DNA of 64,000 bases from assembly GCF_002994745.2 (NCBI RefSeq), contig NC_037094.1, positions 11,531,001-11,595,000 on the forward strand, given 5' to 3'. Below the pieces are notes generated by a model, which saw nothing but the letters and a program-made list of their open reading frames with translations, did no database searches and was not told the DNA's origin. Origin of the DNA: Rosa chinensis (Eukaryota > Streptophyta > Magnoliopsida > Rosales > Rosaceae). Below, in pieces: positions 47,199 to 59,200 of this stretch. The first letter of the stretch is position 1, and the number at the start of each line of letters is the position of its first letter. The position numbers and the translations under genes were made by a program.

Positions 47199-48840
47199 TG
47201 GCTAAAAAATTAAAGGCTAAAGATGAGGTCGTCATTGATGAAACCGCGCTTTCCCACTTTTGCATCATGAGCAGTGGCAGTAGCAGTAGCAGTAGCAGTG
47301 GCTTGATCATAACTGTTTCCAGGTATTGTAGTAATATAGATGTGATTGCAACTGTTTATATTTGTTGAGCAGACAAATAAATATTTGTTTGCACTCAGCA
47401 GGGCTCATGGCGAAGTTGATGGTGTTGCATTAGTTAGCGTCTTGGAGGTAGTCAGATTGGCACATTTCCTTTTCGATTGAATGAATCTGATGTGAAACAT
47501 TGTGATTTGGTCATCCTCTGTTTCCTGTGGAACTGTTTATCATTTTATTTGTTTCTATTAGCCTTGTATTTACTTGTAGTGACTCATAATTCCGTTGCTT
47601 CTAATATGGAGCAGCAAGGAAATGAAATTAGAGGAAGTCTGGTTCTTTACCTATTCCCTAGTCTCATTACCCGACTGACTGCTTTTCTTTGTGCTCCTTA
47701 CCTTTGTTGATCAGTAGAATGTAAAGTTTAATTCTTGAGTTCCCGGAAAAATTGCTCAAGGTGTACCGGACTACTGGCAGCAAAAGAAAGCTAAATGCAT
47801 GAAATGTACATGTGTCGGTCCTGTTTCCTGTTTCATTTGACGCCAGATTCTCTTTTTCTTTGGATCTTAGGATCATAGGGTCATTTAAACAAATTCTCCA
47901 AAAAAAGATCGTTATTTTTCCTCAAAACCTCAAACAAAACTCAAACTATTCATCAAACAAACTAACCAGCAGGGCCTATTAAAACAAACTAATTATCCAA
48001 TAAAAATTACAAGCCCAAATTCTTAAGTTCCTGATTTTGATTGTCATTGAAAAAAGTTCCTGATTTTGATTTAATATTAGGGTTGACAATTCTGACACGA
48101 CTCAATACCACGACTCAAAACCCGCATGAAATAAAACGAGTTGAACCTACACAATTAAAAATTGGGTCGAACGCAATTCAATCCACCATGACCCCATTTA
48201 ATAAATGGGTTGGCCGCGGGTTAATCCACCAACACAAAGTAAACTCATATAACCCGTTAATTATGAATTATGTTATATTTCTTCTTAAAATTTTGGATGT
48301 TGGGAATAGATCCTAGAATTAGACAACTTTTTTTTTTTAAATTTTTTTTTTTATCAAGAACTTCATTAATAATGAACTGCTTACAACGAGTTTTAGGCAA
48401 TATCTCTTACATAGATATGACCACTAGACTTTACACTGGAATTCTAAAATGACTGACTCAAGGGGCCAAAAAAGGAACTATAATGGCAAAGACAACAAGC
48501 GCAGGAGCAGTGAAGCCTTAACATCTCACCTCTCGTCCAGCCAATAAGAACCCTGAACTAGACAACTCACTTGCGTTAACACTAACTCGCCGCCCAGAGT
48601 GGACCTAACCGGCTTTTGATTGACCAAGCCAACTTGAAATATTTTCCTTCATCATTATTGAATTTAATTAATCATAAATTATAAATAATTATTTATATTA
48701 TTCGTATTGTGGAGATTTTAGTGCATTTAGTCAATTTATGTATTTTTTTTTAGTTAAATAGGTCATTTTGTCTAATACGACATGTCATATTTATTTAATG
48801 GGTTGAACTAATAAATAAGTTAGGTTTGAGTTTAAATTTT
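47199..48840. other. 3' flank of MOS1 and repeat-rich spacer
   Basis: A short (GTAGCA)n microsatellite lies at about 47274-47300 in the probable 3' UTR. From about 48079, GGGTTGACAATTCTGACACGAC... looks like the end of a hAT-type element that is interrupted by the MULE at 48841. No gene seen. Confidence 0.4.
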
Positions 48841-48988
48841 GGGTCCTTGACCCAAAGCACCAAAATTGGACAAAATTATCTCACTTACGCCAGCAACAGA
48901 TTTTTATTCACACTAACCCAAATCAAACAGAAATGACAAATATGTCCTCAGCTTAATTAAGAAACTACAACTACTGCCGCCCACTCGA

Positions 48989-49068
<80 letters not shown>

Positions 49069-50082
49069 CAGCGTGTCTCTCTCTTCTCCGCGCAGTCGTC
49101 GATGCTCGAAGGGTACCAGAATGGCCGGAAAACGACTGGATAACCTGGAGGCGATTCTCGACGACGCTCCCGGCTCTACTCCGATCGTTTTGCAGAACCA
49201 CCCGCCGCTCTGATCATTTTGCAGAACAACCACTCATCGTTACTGCTCCGATCGACCTCGTCGAAGACGCAGAACCACCAGTTGCCATTGTTTTGCAAAA
49301 CCGATCTGGTGAGGACCCGATCCGGCGGAGGTGCAGCCCAGAAGCTGGCGCCAAGGATCGTGCCACTGGCAGCGACTTTGTATTGCTCGGAGTCGTGCAG
49401 CTCTAGTAAGACAGCTTCAAGACAATTCCGATCCCGGGTCTGCAACTAGAATGAGAAGGAGAGGTGGGTGCCCAGCTCGTTTTTCTGGGTGCCTAAATCA
49501 GGATTTTTTTATAAATTTTTTTTTTAATTAATGGGACAGAAGGAAAAGAAAAAAAAAAGTTTTGAATGTCTATTGGAGGCAATAGACGTTTTGAATTGAT
49601 ATAATCTCTTCATTTTTTTTCTTTAATCAAAGTTTTATTTGTCTAATTTTAGGAAGATTAGTTCACATTCTTTTAATCGAAAGTTCTATTGGGGGGCAAT
49701 AATCGTGTATTAGGGAGTAACAGACGTCTATTAGAAGACAATAGACTATTGGGACAATAGACCTTTACTGCCCATCTATTGGGGGGCAATAGGTTTTCAA
49801 AAAAATCCGGTGGGCAGCGGCCGGTGGGCAGCGGCCGGTGACCAGAATCAGGCAAAAGTTGGCCGGAATCCGGCGACCGGTGACAGGAATCCGGTGGTCG
49901 ATGACGGGCTCTGGCGAAGTCTCCTATGGTTTCTCTCTCTCTTCTCTAAGTAATAAAGGGGTGAGGGTAAAATAGTATTAAAAAAAAAAAAAAAAACCTT
50001 AATGGGGTATTAGGGAAGACTCCCGTAGAGTGTTTTGGGTAAGAGGTAAATCCCTAGAAATGGGGTAAAGGGACAAAAACCC
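48841..50082. mobile_element. MULE-like element, 1.24 kb, with long CT microsatellite
   Basis: The left end starts GGGTCCTTGACCCAAAG and the right end, reversed, starts GGGTTTTTGTCCCTTTACC; the similarity is partial. The flanks match as 9-mers with one mismatch: TTAAATTTT (48832-48840) and TTAAAGTTT (50083-50091). Sequence on both sides continues the same hAT-like text. The interior includes (CT)n, a GC-rich stretch at 49080-49450 that could be captured gene sequence, and GGGGGCAATAG-type repeats at 49570-49800. Confidence 0.5.
48988..49063. repeat. (CT)n microsatellite
   Basis: Over 70 bp of nearly pure CT dinucleotides with one CAT interruption near 49004. Readings with long RE repeats on the other strand are artefacts of it. 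Confidence 0.95.
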
Positions 50083-50394
50083 TTAAAGTTTTGACACAAT
50101 TATTAAATAAATTGGGTTTGGGCTTATCTCGTACAACACGATAAATATCTTAACCTTATATGAAATTGACATGACAATGCTAATACTCTTGATCCTCCTC
50201 AACCCACCGCCACTTCCATCACTTTACTAATTTTCAGCTGCATGCATGAAGTACCGATTGACATCCCCACCACCACTCCCATCGGCTAAACGTTTCTGTG
50301 AGATCTCGTTACGAGGTATGTTTTTGATTTCTGATTTAGGGTTCGTGAGGAATTTGTTTTTTTTTTCTCGTCATCATCATCGATCATCATCATC

Positions 50395-50910
50395 ATGACC
50401 TTTCATTCGAGTTTAATTATGGAATCACAAACAGGTAGTAACACTGGTTTCTCTTCAGAACAACTTATCGAATGTGGTTATGTTAGCAAGGCAGAAGGAT
50501 CAGAGGCAGCCCTAAAGGGTGAAGAAAAACCAAAGGTTGCCGAAGGACCAGAGGCAAAGGAACCTCTTACCTCTAAAGAAGAGGCAAAGGCCGCTGATTA
50601 CAGTTTGGATGACCTCCTCGATGAAGGTCTCGAATTTTGTACGATTTGTGGTCAGGAGGACCACTGGGTATACTGTTGTGAGAAATACTAAGAGGAATAT
50701 AAATTTCCATACAGGACTAAATTCATTTCGCCAGGCATTAACCAACATGACAAGATGCCTTCTGATGTCTGGACTGACTAAGATCAAGAGTATTTGGAAG
50801 TTTTGTGCATCCACGATTATGTCCCAGAGGGCTTTGAGTACCTGAGTACAGTCAGTGAAATAAAAAACATACATAGAATTATGATTCAGCAGCACAATAA
50901 GATCAAGGAA
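50395..50910 (+). pseudogene. Zinc-knuckle protein gene, probably broken
   Basis: The frame from 50395 (or ATG at 50419) gives MESQTGSNTGFSSEQ..., an acidic Lys/Glu/Ala-rich part and the zinc-binding motif CTICGQEDHWVYCC (C-x2-C-x4-H-x3/4-C), then a stop at 50689-50691. In the same frame after the stop, protein-like sequence continues (FPYRTKFISPGINQHDKMPS, a stop, then YLEVLCIHDYVPEGFEYL and IQQHNKIKEYG), so one gene carries two premature stops. C-x2-C...DHW...C recalls the zinc knuckle of eIF3g, but the rest does not match and I do not recognise the family. A Ty3 element inserted 140 bp downstream, perhaps inside the same gene. Confidence 0.45.
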
Positions 50911-51049
50911 TACGGTATGCTTTTAACCTCATTTTACTGTTTGTGATGATAGTTATATGGGATTTGATTGGCCACGAATGTATAGCACCTTTCACACTCA
51001 CTATCCAATGTATAACTGCCAGGATCAAGTTCTTTAACCAATTATCATA

Positions 51050-51295
51050 TGTTGGGTTGCAACGATAAAGGAAAGGAAAAGACAAATAATTCAAAGTTTA
51101 ATCATCATTCATAATGCCCCGGTCTGAGCAGTTCCATACAAAATATAGAGATGGTATTCCATCCAGGACAAAAGGAGAAAAGGCAGCGTGGTACATGACC
51201 ATCATCACGTCCTTCCAAGAATACTGCTGGGCTATTGGGCCTAATGGGCCAATACATAATAGGGCTTAAGGTAATTAGGTGGGTTGGTCCTAACA
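51050..51295 (-). repeat. 3' LTR of the Ty3 element
   Basis: Direct repeat of 57704-57957; starts TGTTGGG, ends CTAACA. Confidence 0.93.
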
Positions 51296-51436
51296 AGTCC
51301 CGCCCCATTGGGATGCAGGCCAACCACGGCTGCCGAAGAAAGGGGCCATGATGGACTGGGCTTCCTCCCACATCGCGTCCTCTTTAGGCATGCCATTCTA
51401 CCGAATCAACCATTGTGTTATCTGCTTTCCCTTTTT

Positions 51437-52944
51437 CTACACAACCACCATGTCCAACACTTGAGCAGGGGTTCCGACAATTTTGCCGTGATCACCAAAC
51501 TGAGGAAGCGTTTGGGAGCTCGGAGTGGTATCCCTGATTCGACATTTCAGAAGGGACACATGGAAGACAAGGTGGATCCGAAAGGAAGGAGGAAGAGCCA
51601 GTCGGTAAGCAACCTGCCCGATCCGCTCCAGTACTTTGAAAGGCCCATAGAATCGGGGGGATAACTTCTGAGAGGGGCGTTTGAGCAGGGATTTTTGACA
51701 ATAGGGGTGGAGTATCAGAAAAACCCTATTTCCAATCTGAAATTCCTGTTTCGATTGGTGCTTGTCGGCTTGGTGTTTCATCCAGTTCTGGGCGAAGGAC
51801 ATGTGTAGCTTCAAGGATTGGAGGAGGTCCTCACAATTGCGTAAGGCAACGTCGAAAGCATGGACGGCCGTCAAGCCTGGTAAGTATCTCGTAACTGATG
51901 GTGGAGGAATGCCATACAAGGCGTGGAAAGGTGCCATCTTGATGGTAGAGTGGTAGGATGTGTTGTAGTTGTACCACCATTCGGCCCAATGAATTAAGGT
52001 GCTCTAGGAAGAAGGTTTGTCGGCGACAAAGCACTGAAGATAGTGTTTGAGCGACTGATTGCCACCTCAGTTTGGCCGTCCGACTGAGGATGGTATGCGG
52101 AACTTTTTCACAGTGCGATGCCTTGAAATTTGAAAAAATAGGTCCAAAAGTGGCTAAGAAAGATGGGATCTCGGTCAGAGACGATGGACCGCGGCATGCC
52201 ATGAAGCCGGAACACTTCCTTAATGAACACTTCAACAATTTGAGAGGCTGTATAGGGGTGAGTAATGGGGATAAAGTGTCCATATTTGGAGAGATGATCG
52301 ATGACAACTAGAATGTCATTCGACGTGAGAAGTGGGGAGGCCATCGATGAAGGCCATAGAGAGATCACAAAAGACTTCCTCCGGAATGAGGAGCGGTTAC
52401 AGCAAGCCAGGAGGGTTAATGGATTCATATTTCTGATGTTGGCACTGGTCACAAGCAGCGATGAATGTTTTGATGTCCTTCCAACCCCCGGCCACGCAAA
52501 ATTCCTAGAGAGGCTCACAAGAGTGTGTAAGTACCCGGAATGACCTGCTTCAAGAAAAGAGTGAAACTTGTGCAGGACCTTGGCTCTCCACGCTGATGTT
52601 TGAGGTACGAAGATCTTCCCTTTATAAAGTAGTCTGTAGTTGACCAAGGAATTTTTTTTTTTGATTGGTTGGTTCTGTTGGAGTGATTGGAGGATTGGTT
52701 GGGCCTCCGGATCTCTGTGGCAGGCTTGTTGAATTTGAGCAACGCAATCAAAAATGGGGGCAGAAACTGCGGCCAAAGCATATAGCTCATGGCGGCGAGA
52801 AAGGACATCTGGGACTGTATTTAAGTGGCTTGCCCGATATTCAATCTTGTAGTCGTACCCCAAAAGCTTTGTCAACCATTTTTGTTGTGAGGGAGTGGTG
52901 ATGCATTGATCCAACAAGTGCTTCAGCGTTTGGTGATCAGTCAA
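51437..52944 (-). pseudogene. Ty3 integrase region (two frames)
   Basis: 52944-52108 encodes the RNase H end (MTDHQTLKHLLDQ), a spacer and the integrase core (DHLSKYGHFIPI, IVSDRDPIFLSHFW). 51937-51437 holds the C-terminal part (MAPFHALYGIPPPS, LSPRFYGPFKVLERIG, FHVSLLK), typical of Ty3 integrases. The zinc-binding segment and the join between blocks are frameshifted. Confidence 0.85.
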
Positions 52945-52953
52945 GATCGTAAA

Positions 52954-53633
52954 TTAGCTCCCTAATAGGTATGGCCGCCACTTATCAATAGCATACAAGA
53001 TGACCAACATTTCTTTATCATACACAGAGAGAGTTTGGTTCTTTGGAGAAAGGGTTTTGCCGAGATAAGCCACTAGGTGTTTCTGTTGTGACAGGACACC
53101 TTCAATACCCAGCCCCGAAGCATCAGTTTCGACAGTAAAGGGCTGTGTGAAGTCCAGCATGGCTAAAACATGTGCGGTGGTGAGAGCTGTCTTAAGTATG
53201 GAGAATGCAGCTTCTGCTTTAGTAGTCCAGATGAAATTATCGGTCTTCAGCATAACATTTAAAGGCTGGGCTATAATACCAAGTGTTGGACAAACCGCAG
53301 GTAGTATCCAGCGAGGCCCAAAAAACCTTGCAGCCCTTTTACAGTACTGGGCTTGGGCCAATTGGTGATGCTTTGCACCTTTTCTGGGTCGACTGCCACG
53401 CCTTCTTTCGTAACCACGTGGCCAAAATAATGGACCGATTGTTGGGCAAAAGAACATTTCACAAGCTTGACCTTAAAGTGATGACTATGAAGTGTGTGTA
53501 GGACTGATCGAAGATGAGCAATATGAGAAGAAAAATCTGGACTATACACCAAGATGTCATCAAAGAAAACTAAGACAAATTTGCGTAAAAAAGGCTTAAA
53601 CACATGGTTCATCAAAGCTTGAAATGTAGAAGG
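52954..53633 (-). pseudogene. Ty3 reverse transcriptase (3' part) and RNase H
   Basis: The minus-strand frame contains FVLVFFDDILVYS, the RT active site (FFDD in place of YxDD, common in Ty3 plants), then HYFGHVVTKEGVAVDPEKV and WPKPSTVKGLQGFLGL. RNase H follows with TVETDASGLGIEGVLSQ and YDKEMLVILYAIDKWR. The frame shifts near 53400-53270. Its 5' half is on the far side of the 53634-56330 insertion. Confidence 0.85.
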
Positions 53634-54877
53634 TGTCACGCCCCTGATTTTTTAACACAAATAAAAATCGATATATAATCCCATAATTATACATGCGCGA
53701 TCGTTCAGCCATCAATACAAAATACATAGAGACATCTTCTCTTTACAGCAGGTACATATTGATGCCCTAAACCCACCATTTCAAATATTGACCCTCTCTA
53801 CAGAGTCACATATTACACAACTTAAGAATTAAATTGTCATCACAAAATAAAAACGTAAATGCTCCTCAGAGCTTACTACATAGTGGAAGTCATAACAATG
53901 ACAAAGCCAACAAAATTTGCTTCCTACCCGTTTAGCTGCCAACAAGCTACCTCAGCTTCAGCCGCGATTACCCTGATCTGCAGGATTAACCCCTACACCA
54001 AAGAATGGTGCACAGGGTTTCCACACAACAAAACCCGGTAAGCTTATGAAAGATTGTATGAGTAACTCATGAACATCGATCAACAACTCACACACATCAG
54101 CTTAAGGAAACCATGATTCCTTCTAACACTCCATAACCTTTCCGTCGAAAGGACAACATAAATCACCGCTGTGACAATGTTCTATTTGCTAACTTCACCA
54201 TCCAGAAGTAATTCAAGTCTCATCTAGACAATAAAAGAAGAATACTCTCGGAACTCTTCTTTAAACTACATACTTATGAGTCTCCGGCAACCTTGATCGT
54301 TACCCCCATAAGCTATAACGGCAGACAGACTAGCGCTCTACCTGATCGTACCCACTTTCCTGGCCAAAGGCGTGATTCCTTATTTCTTGCCTTGGTCGAT
54401 CACCATCTACTACCTATCACCATCTGTGACTCTTGGATTTCAAACCCCGTCTGATCTTAGAACCAACCGTTGGTCACCATCTGTGACCTATGCTTATCAA
54501 ACCCTTCTGGTCTTAGAACCAACCATCAAGGTCACCATCTGCGACCTATCACCATCTATGACATATGATCTTCAGACCCCGTCTTGTCTCAAAGTCAAAC
54601 GTTAAATAAGTTACACCTGACCTAAAAACGTTACAAACATCTAGTTTCGGCTTTCCCCATCCCTGCTCACCATCTATGACTCTTGGTACAAGGACCAATA
54701 CATTAAAATGAGTCACGCTTGACTCAAAAATGTAACATCAACCTCAATACTTTTCAAACAATAGAAAACTTCTTTTTCCACAATATTGTTTCCTGAAAAG
54801 TCGCCTTCAACAATAATATAAACACCATCATGCATATTAGTCATCACACATCATCCATAAGAATATATATATTTCAC

Positions 54878-54915
<38 letters not shown>

Positions 54916-56330
54916 GTAGTCATTCGCTCAGGAATGCCTATTAATACAAACTATAGTATGCAGTTAAATAATTAACGCCAAAACAATAATGGTAATTCCG
55001 TTCAAAATGAACCTTGTGAGATTACTCACCTCGAAACTCCCGCTGCGTCTTCAATACAGAACAAAGAAGCTCAACCAAAATTTAACCGTCCAAGGATACT
55101 TCGTCAAGTACCTAACACATACAGTTCCAACTTAGTAACGATTCACATTTGATTTAAGTTCGAAACCCCTATTTGAACTAAAATCCCCAAAGTGGCGCCA
55201 ATCGAGGCAAAACCACATCTGAGTCCTCCCAAGGTCTCCGGAATACTTCCACGATCGATATGACCAACCCACAAGTCGGTCGGAAGCTCGCATCCTCACA
55301 GATCAAATAAATCAACCGGTATGAAACAGTAAAAATCATAACAAATCCATACGAACTTCAAAATTTACATATTATATATCGAAACGCTCGTATCAACGAG
55401 TAGAACATATATAATACCAAAAACAGTTCCATAAATGGCCGGAAAGCCACCAGAATGCCACCACAGGCGGTGGAGCACCGCCGCCGGCCAAAACTTAATA
55501 TTTCACAAAACTCCCAACATCAAAGCTGTTCATCTAAGCATGCTTGTGAATTTGCATAACTAGCTTGAAGTCAGAAAACAAGCATAAATGGTCGAAAACT
55601 ACCTCATAAGCTTTGAATTTTTGCTCAATCCAAGTTGAACTGATTTCCACATAAATCGATCCAAACAAACACCATAGATTGATTCAAAAGGCTCCCACGA
55701 AGCCAAAGAAGGAAACTTGAAGTCGTGCCGTCGTCGGAGCTATGTTTTCCGGTCAGATCCGAAAACACCAAACTGCGCCACCTTGCTGCGCCGTACAAGG
55801 TGGATATCGCCGCTAGAGGATGCCACAGAGACGACCAGACGGAGGAGACGAATCTGCTGACCAAGTTTCATGGCGAGAGATCGTCAGAGCTGCGAGTTCC
55901 GGCTAGGTTGGAGCACCGGGTCCGGATCGGGTCAGTCGCGGGTGAGGAGAGAGAACAGAGAGTTTTCTGATTTCCGGAAATGGTAAATGTGAAAATGGAA
56001 ATAGTAAGTTTCCGAAAATGGAAACTCCTACTTATAAAACTTTCCCAAAACTTCAAATTCTCATAAGTTTCACATACAAACTCTGATTTCCATGTTCCAC
56101 ATGTCCACGAGCTCGTATCGATGCGCTCTACAACTTTCGTGAAGGAAGTTTTTGGAGAATCCCAACGTATAAAAAGTCAACCTTGAGCCCCCTTCTAAAG
56201 TCATACTTTCTGAATAGAAATTTATCCGAAACACTTCTGCTCCATCCACGAGCTACAAAACCGTCCAATAATCATAAATTAGATTCTGAAAAATCCTCGG
56301 AAAATAAATACGAATTTCTGGGGCATCACA
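53634..56330. mobile_element. Nested LTR-like insertion (probable solo LTR), 2.7 kb
   Basis: The sequence begins TGTCACGCCCC and ends GGGGCATCACA. The 5-bp flanks GAAGG (53629-53633) and GAGGG (56331-56335) match at four of five positions. The host RT reads SNAPS on one side and TFQALMN on the other, exactly the two halves of the RT motif SNAPSTFQ, so the insertion is proven. TG...CA ends fit a very long solo LTR. It holds an AT microsatellite (about 54877-54915) and a degenerate repeat of CACCATCTGTGAC at 54400-54690. No recognisable protein. Confidence 0.75.
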
Positions 56331-57689
56331 GAGGGAGCGTTAGAGAGCTCGAAGGGCATTACCACAAATTTGTTATGGCCTTCATGGGTCCGGAAAGCCG
56401 TATTGTGAATGTCGTCTTCCCACTTGCGGATTTGGTGATACCCGGCCCTCAAATCCAACTTGGAAAAGTAGATAGTACCGTGAAGTTGGACCAGGTCTCA
56501 TCACAACTATAACAGAGACCTTGCGCTCTGCGCTCTCTCTGATCAGTGGGGGTCCATTTAGGGATATGGACATCTGCTTTCGACTTTTGGCTGTTTAGAA
56601 AGGAGTGGAGACTGGATGTGTTGTGTGGCGCTGAATTGGGGAGGATGTTACCTTGGCTGGTAGTGGAGGCAGAAGGCATGTGAGAGTACTGGCTGTGCTT
56701 GTCTGGGGATTGCCAGGAGTACGAACGAGGAGGGCGAGAAGCTCTGATGTCAGCTAATTTGATTTCATATCTGAGGGCCAATCGCTAGGCAGCTGGCAGA
56801 GAACGTGGCTCCATGGCAATGACATCATGTCTGATATCTGGTTTGAGACCAGCGAGAAAAATAGGCAAGAGCTGAGAATCCGACCATTCCGTCGCACGAG
56901 AAGCTAATTTGGTGAATGAGATAATGAACTCACCCACTGAAGATGTTTGTTGCAGGTTAGAGAGAGTAGTGTGGAAATCAGTGTGGGCACCAGCACCGTA
57001 GTGTTTTAAGAACGTGGCGGCAAAGAAGTCCCAAGTACCAGTAAGGTGTCTCTTCTCAAAAGATTTCATCCACATACAAGCATCCGGGCCAAAGAAGGAG
57101 GCAACTATAGAGATGTGATAAGTAGGTGGAATCTGTTGGGTGCGAAGGTAACGCTCGGCCATGGTGAGCCAGCCGACGACAGCAGATATCTGGGTATGTA
57201 TTGGAGTGTGGGGTGAAGAGACCTGAGGGTTGAAGAGAGGGGATGTTAGGGAAGGGTGAGACATACCCATGTTGGTTGTGGGTGTTGAGAGACAGCCAAA
57301 GGTAATCTGCGGAAAGGTGGATGGTGTTTGGGGTGGGGAGATACTGCAGCAGAGTGAGCTAGAGGAGTTGTTGGACAGATGGTTTGGGTTGTGGTGGGTG
57401 GGGGCTGCGGCCGAGGGACAAGAGTTTGGACCAACGTGCTTTGCAGAGCTGCTAATTGGGCTGTGACATGGTTTTGAAAAGCTGACTGGTTGTTGTTGAT
57501 GGAATCTATCGACATGTGTAATTCTTCTTTAAGCATGTCGAGAAAGTGGTGAAATTCAGCACGATGGAGGTGGTCATCATCCCCTGGCTGGTAAGAGGTA
57601 GAGGTCAGGGTAGGGATTGGTGGTTCGACAGCGGAGGAGGTGGGGGTGGTGGAGGGAGCTGAGGTTTGCACAGTCCTTAACGGAGCCAT
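56331..57689 (-). pseudogene. Ty3 gag and start of RT
   Basis: Gag starts at 57689 (MAPLRTVQTSAPS); the ATG lies within the primer-site context ATCAGAGCATGG. The retrotransposon gag domain reads in 57270-56785 (WLTMAERYLRTQQIP, FFAATFLKHYGAG) after a frameshift. A CCHC start, GLCYSCDE, follows near 56510 and then the sequence jumps into RT motifs ([16 protein letters not shown], [20 protein letters not shown]) at 56460-56335. The protease and RT fingers are missing, an internal deletion. Confidence 0.8.
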
Positions 57690-57703
57690 GCTCTGATACT
57701 AGA

Positions 57704-57957
57704 TGTTGGGTTGCAACGATAAAGGAAAGGAAAAGACAAATAATTCAAAGTTTAATCATCATTCATAATGCCCCGGTCTGAGCAGTTCCATACAAAAAAT
57801 AGAGATGGTATTCCATCTAGGAGACTAGGACAAAAGGAGAAGAGGCCGCGTGGTACAGGACCACCATCACGTCCTTCCAAGAATACTGCTGGGCTACTGG
57901 GCCTAATGGGCCAATACATAATAGGGCTTAAGGTAATTAGGTGGGTTGGTCCTAACA
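57704..57957 (-). repeat. 5' LTR of the Ty3 element
   Basis: Matches 51050-51295 with a few differences, including an extra GAGACTAG near 57819. The high similarity implies a recent insertion. Confidence 0.93.
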
Positions 57958-57962
57958 TCATA

Positions 57963-58660
57963 TGGTCGTGGTCATTGTTAATTACATTTGGGGTGTACGT
58001 GCAACTGAACACCAAAACTTTAATTTCCATGCCATTTTACTATTACTTACCAATTCCATTATTTGGGTAGTTACTTGAAGATATATAGCTGTTACGTGTT
58101 GTAGGTTTTTGCTAGTAATATGTAGTATATTATTCTAAATGTAATGCATGATCAGATGCAGTTGAAATTTACATAAGAATAATTTCCCGGGTCTACTCAC
58201 TGATAATTTAACCAGAATGTATAAGTTTTGGACTTTGTTGTAAGTACTATCCTTGTGATTAATCCAAGTATTTCAAGTTGGTATCTTCGGGTTTTCTACT
58301 TGAACAAATTAAGCTATGGTTGAATTTGATTGTTTGTAGGAGAATGGTTGATAAACTTTATTACCTGCATGTAAAATAAAAAAGTAGAATGGCATTTTGT
58401 TAAATGAGCAATAATAAACTAGTGCAAAATTTATAGGCAACATAGAGTAAAAGAATATTTACTCTTTGTTGATGGGGATCATAGATGTTACTGATCTGCA
58501 GATTGGTAATATATGTTTCATCAAAGATTCATTTTTACTGATTTTATGACTTGATATTGTTATCTTCCTCATTATTGAATGCCACGTCCCTACAGTACTG
58601 AATTTTTGAGTTTTGTCATCGTCATAAACCATTTAGCGCCAGAATCCAACCTGATTGTGT
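57963..58660. other. Spacer, no gene seen
   Basis: Continues the sequence interrupted by the Ty3 element. AT-rich, no protein-like frame. Confidence 0.35.
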
Positions 58661-58743
58661 GGTAAGGACTAGTGGTGAGTATGACCACCAGACGATGAAG
58701 TCTGCTGTACTTACATAGGCATTTATAAGCATAATTAGTTATA

Positions 58744-59200
58744 ATGAGCTACGCTCATGCTACCGCTAGCGGTACCAACTCCCACCAAAGGAGTGACCTA
58801 CGGGAACACAGCCAAGTAGGCTACCACCTCAGCCCCGGCTTGCCCCCATATCATCGCTGACGTGCCGTCATGCGCCGCACCAAGACAGCATCAGAAGCTC
58901 CAGAAGCTGGGGACTGAAGCATATCAGTCCCACATAAAAAAACATAGAGAAGATCAGCTCTCTCCTCACCTATAAAAGGTTCTCTCCTATCTCCTCATTA
59001 ATTACGCATTTTAATACTTACCTATTGTTACTTTGTCAACATAAATACATTGGCTAACTTAGGCATCGGAGAAGAGAAGACCGCCCAGTGCGGTCTCCCT
59101 TTGACGCCCTCTGTATTTTACTTGACGGATAACATGAACCAACGGTCCGCCCATCGGACCAGCGTTAGCAAAGGTTTAGCTACCGCTGAACTTTAAACAT
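58744..59200 (+). mobile_element. LTR remnant, Tat/Athila-like
   Basis: Contains a promoter-like CTATAAAAGG at about 58970 and CTAACTTAGGCATCGGAG at 59052. That phrase is a conserved part of the LTRs of plant Tat/Athila Ty3 elements. No coding region or partner LTR. A 45-bp phrase with GACGATGAAGTCTGC occurs on both sides (58695 and 59276). Confidence 0.55.

Larger units (their letters stand above)
51050..57957 (-). mobile_element. Ty3/gypsy-type LTR retrotransposon, defective
   Basis: LTRs 51050-51295 and 57704-57957 (246 and 254 bp) begin TGTTGGGTTGCAACG and end TCCTAACA. A perfect 5-bp duplication TCATA flanks them (51045-51049, 57958-57962). The element reads on the minus strand. The primer site TAGTATCAGAGC (tRNA-iMet) lies beside the upper LTR and a purine tract, AATGGGGCGGGACT, beside the lower. 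The order gag, CCHC, RT, RNase H, integrase is that of Ty3. A 2.7-kb LTR-like insertion (53634-56330) splits the RT. Protease and the first part of RT are deleted, and there are several frameshifts, so it cannot move on its own. Confidence 0.93.

Noticed and set aside
49003..49233. Long Arg-Glu repeat proteins on the minus strand
   Set aside because: Pure products of the CT microsatellite read on the other strand; no conserved protein.
55725..55970. GC-rich 81-codon frame in the nested LTR
   Set aside because: No recognisable domain; likely part of the LTR-like insertion.
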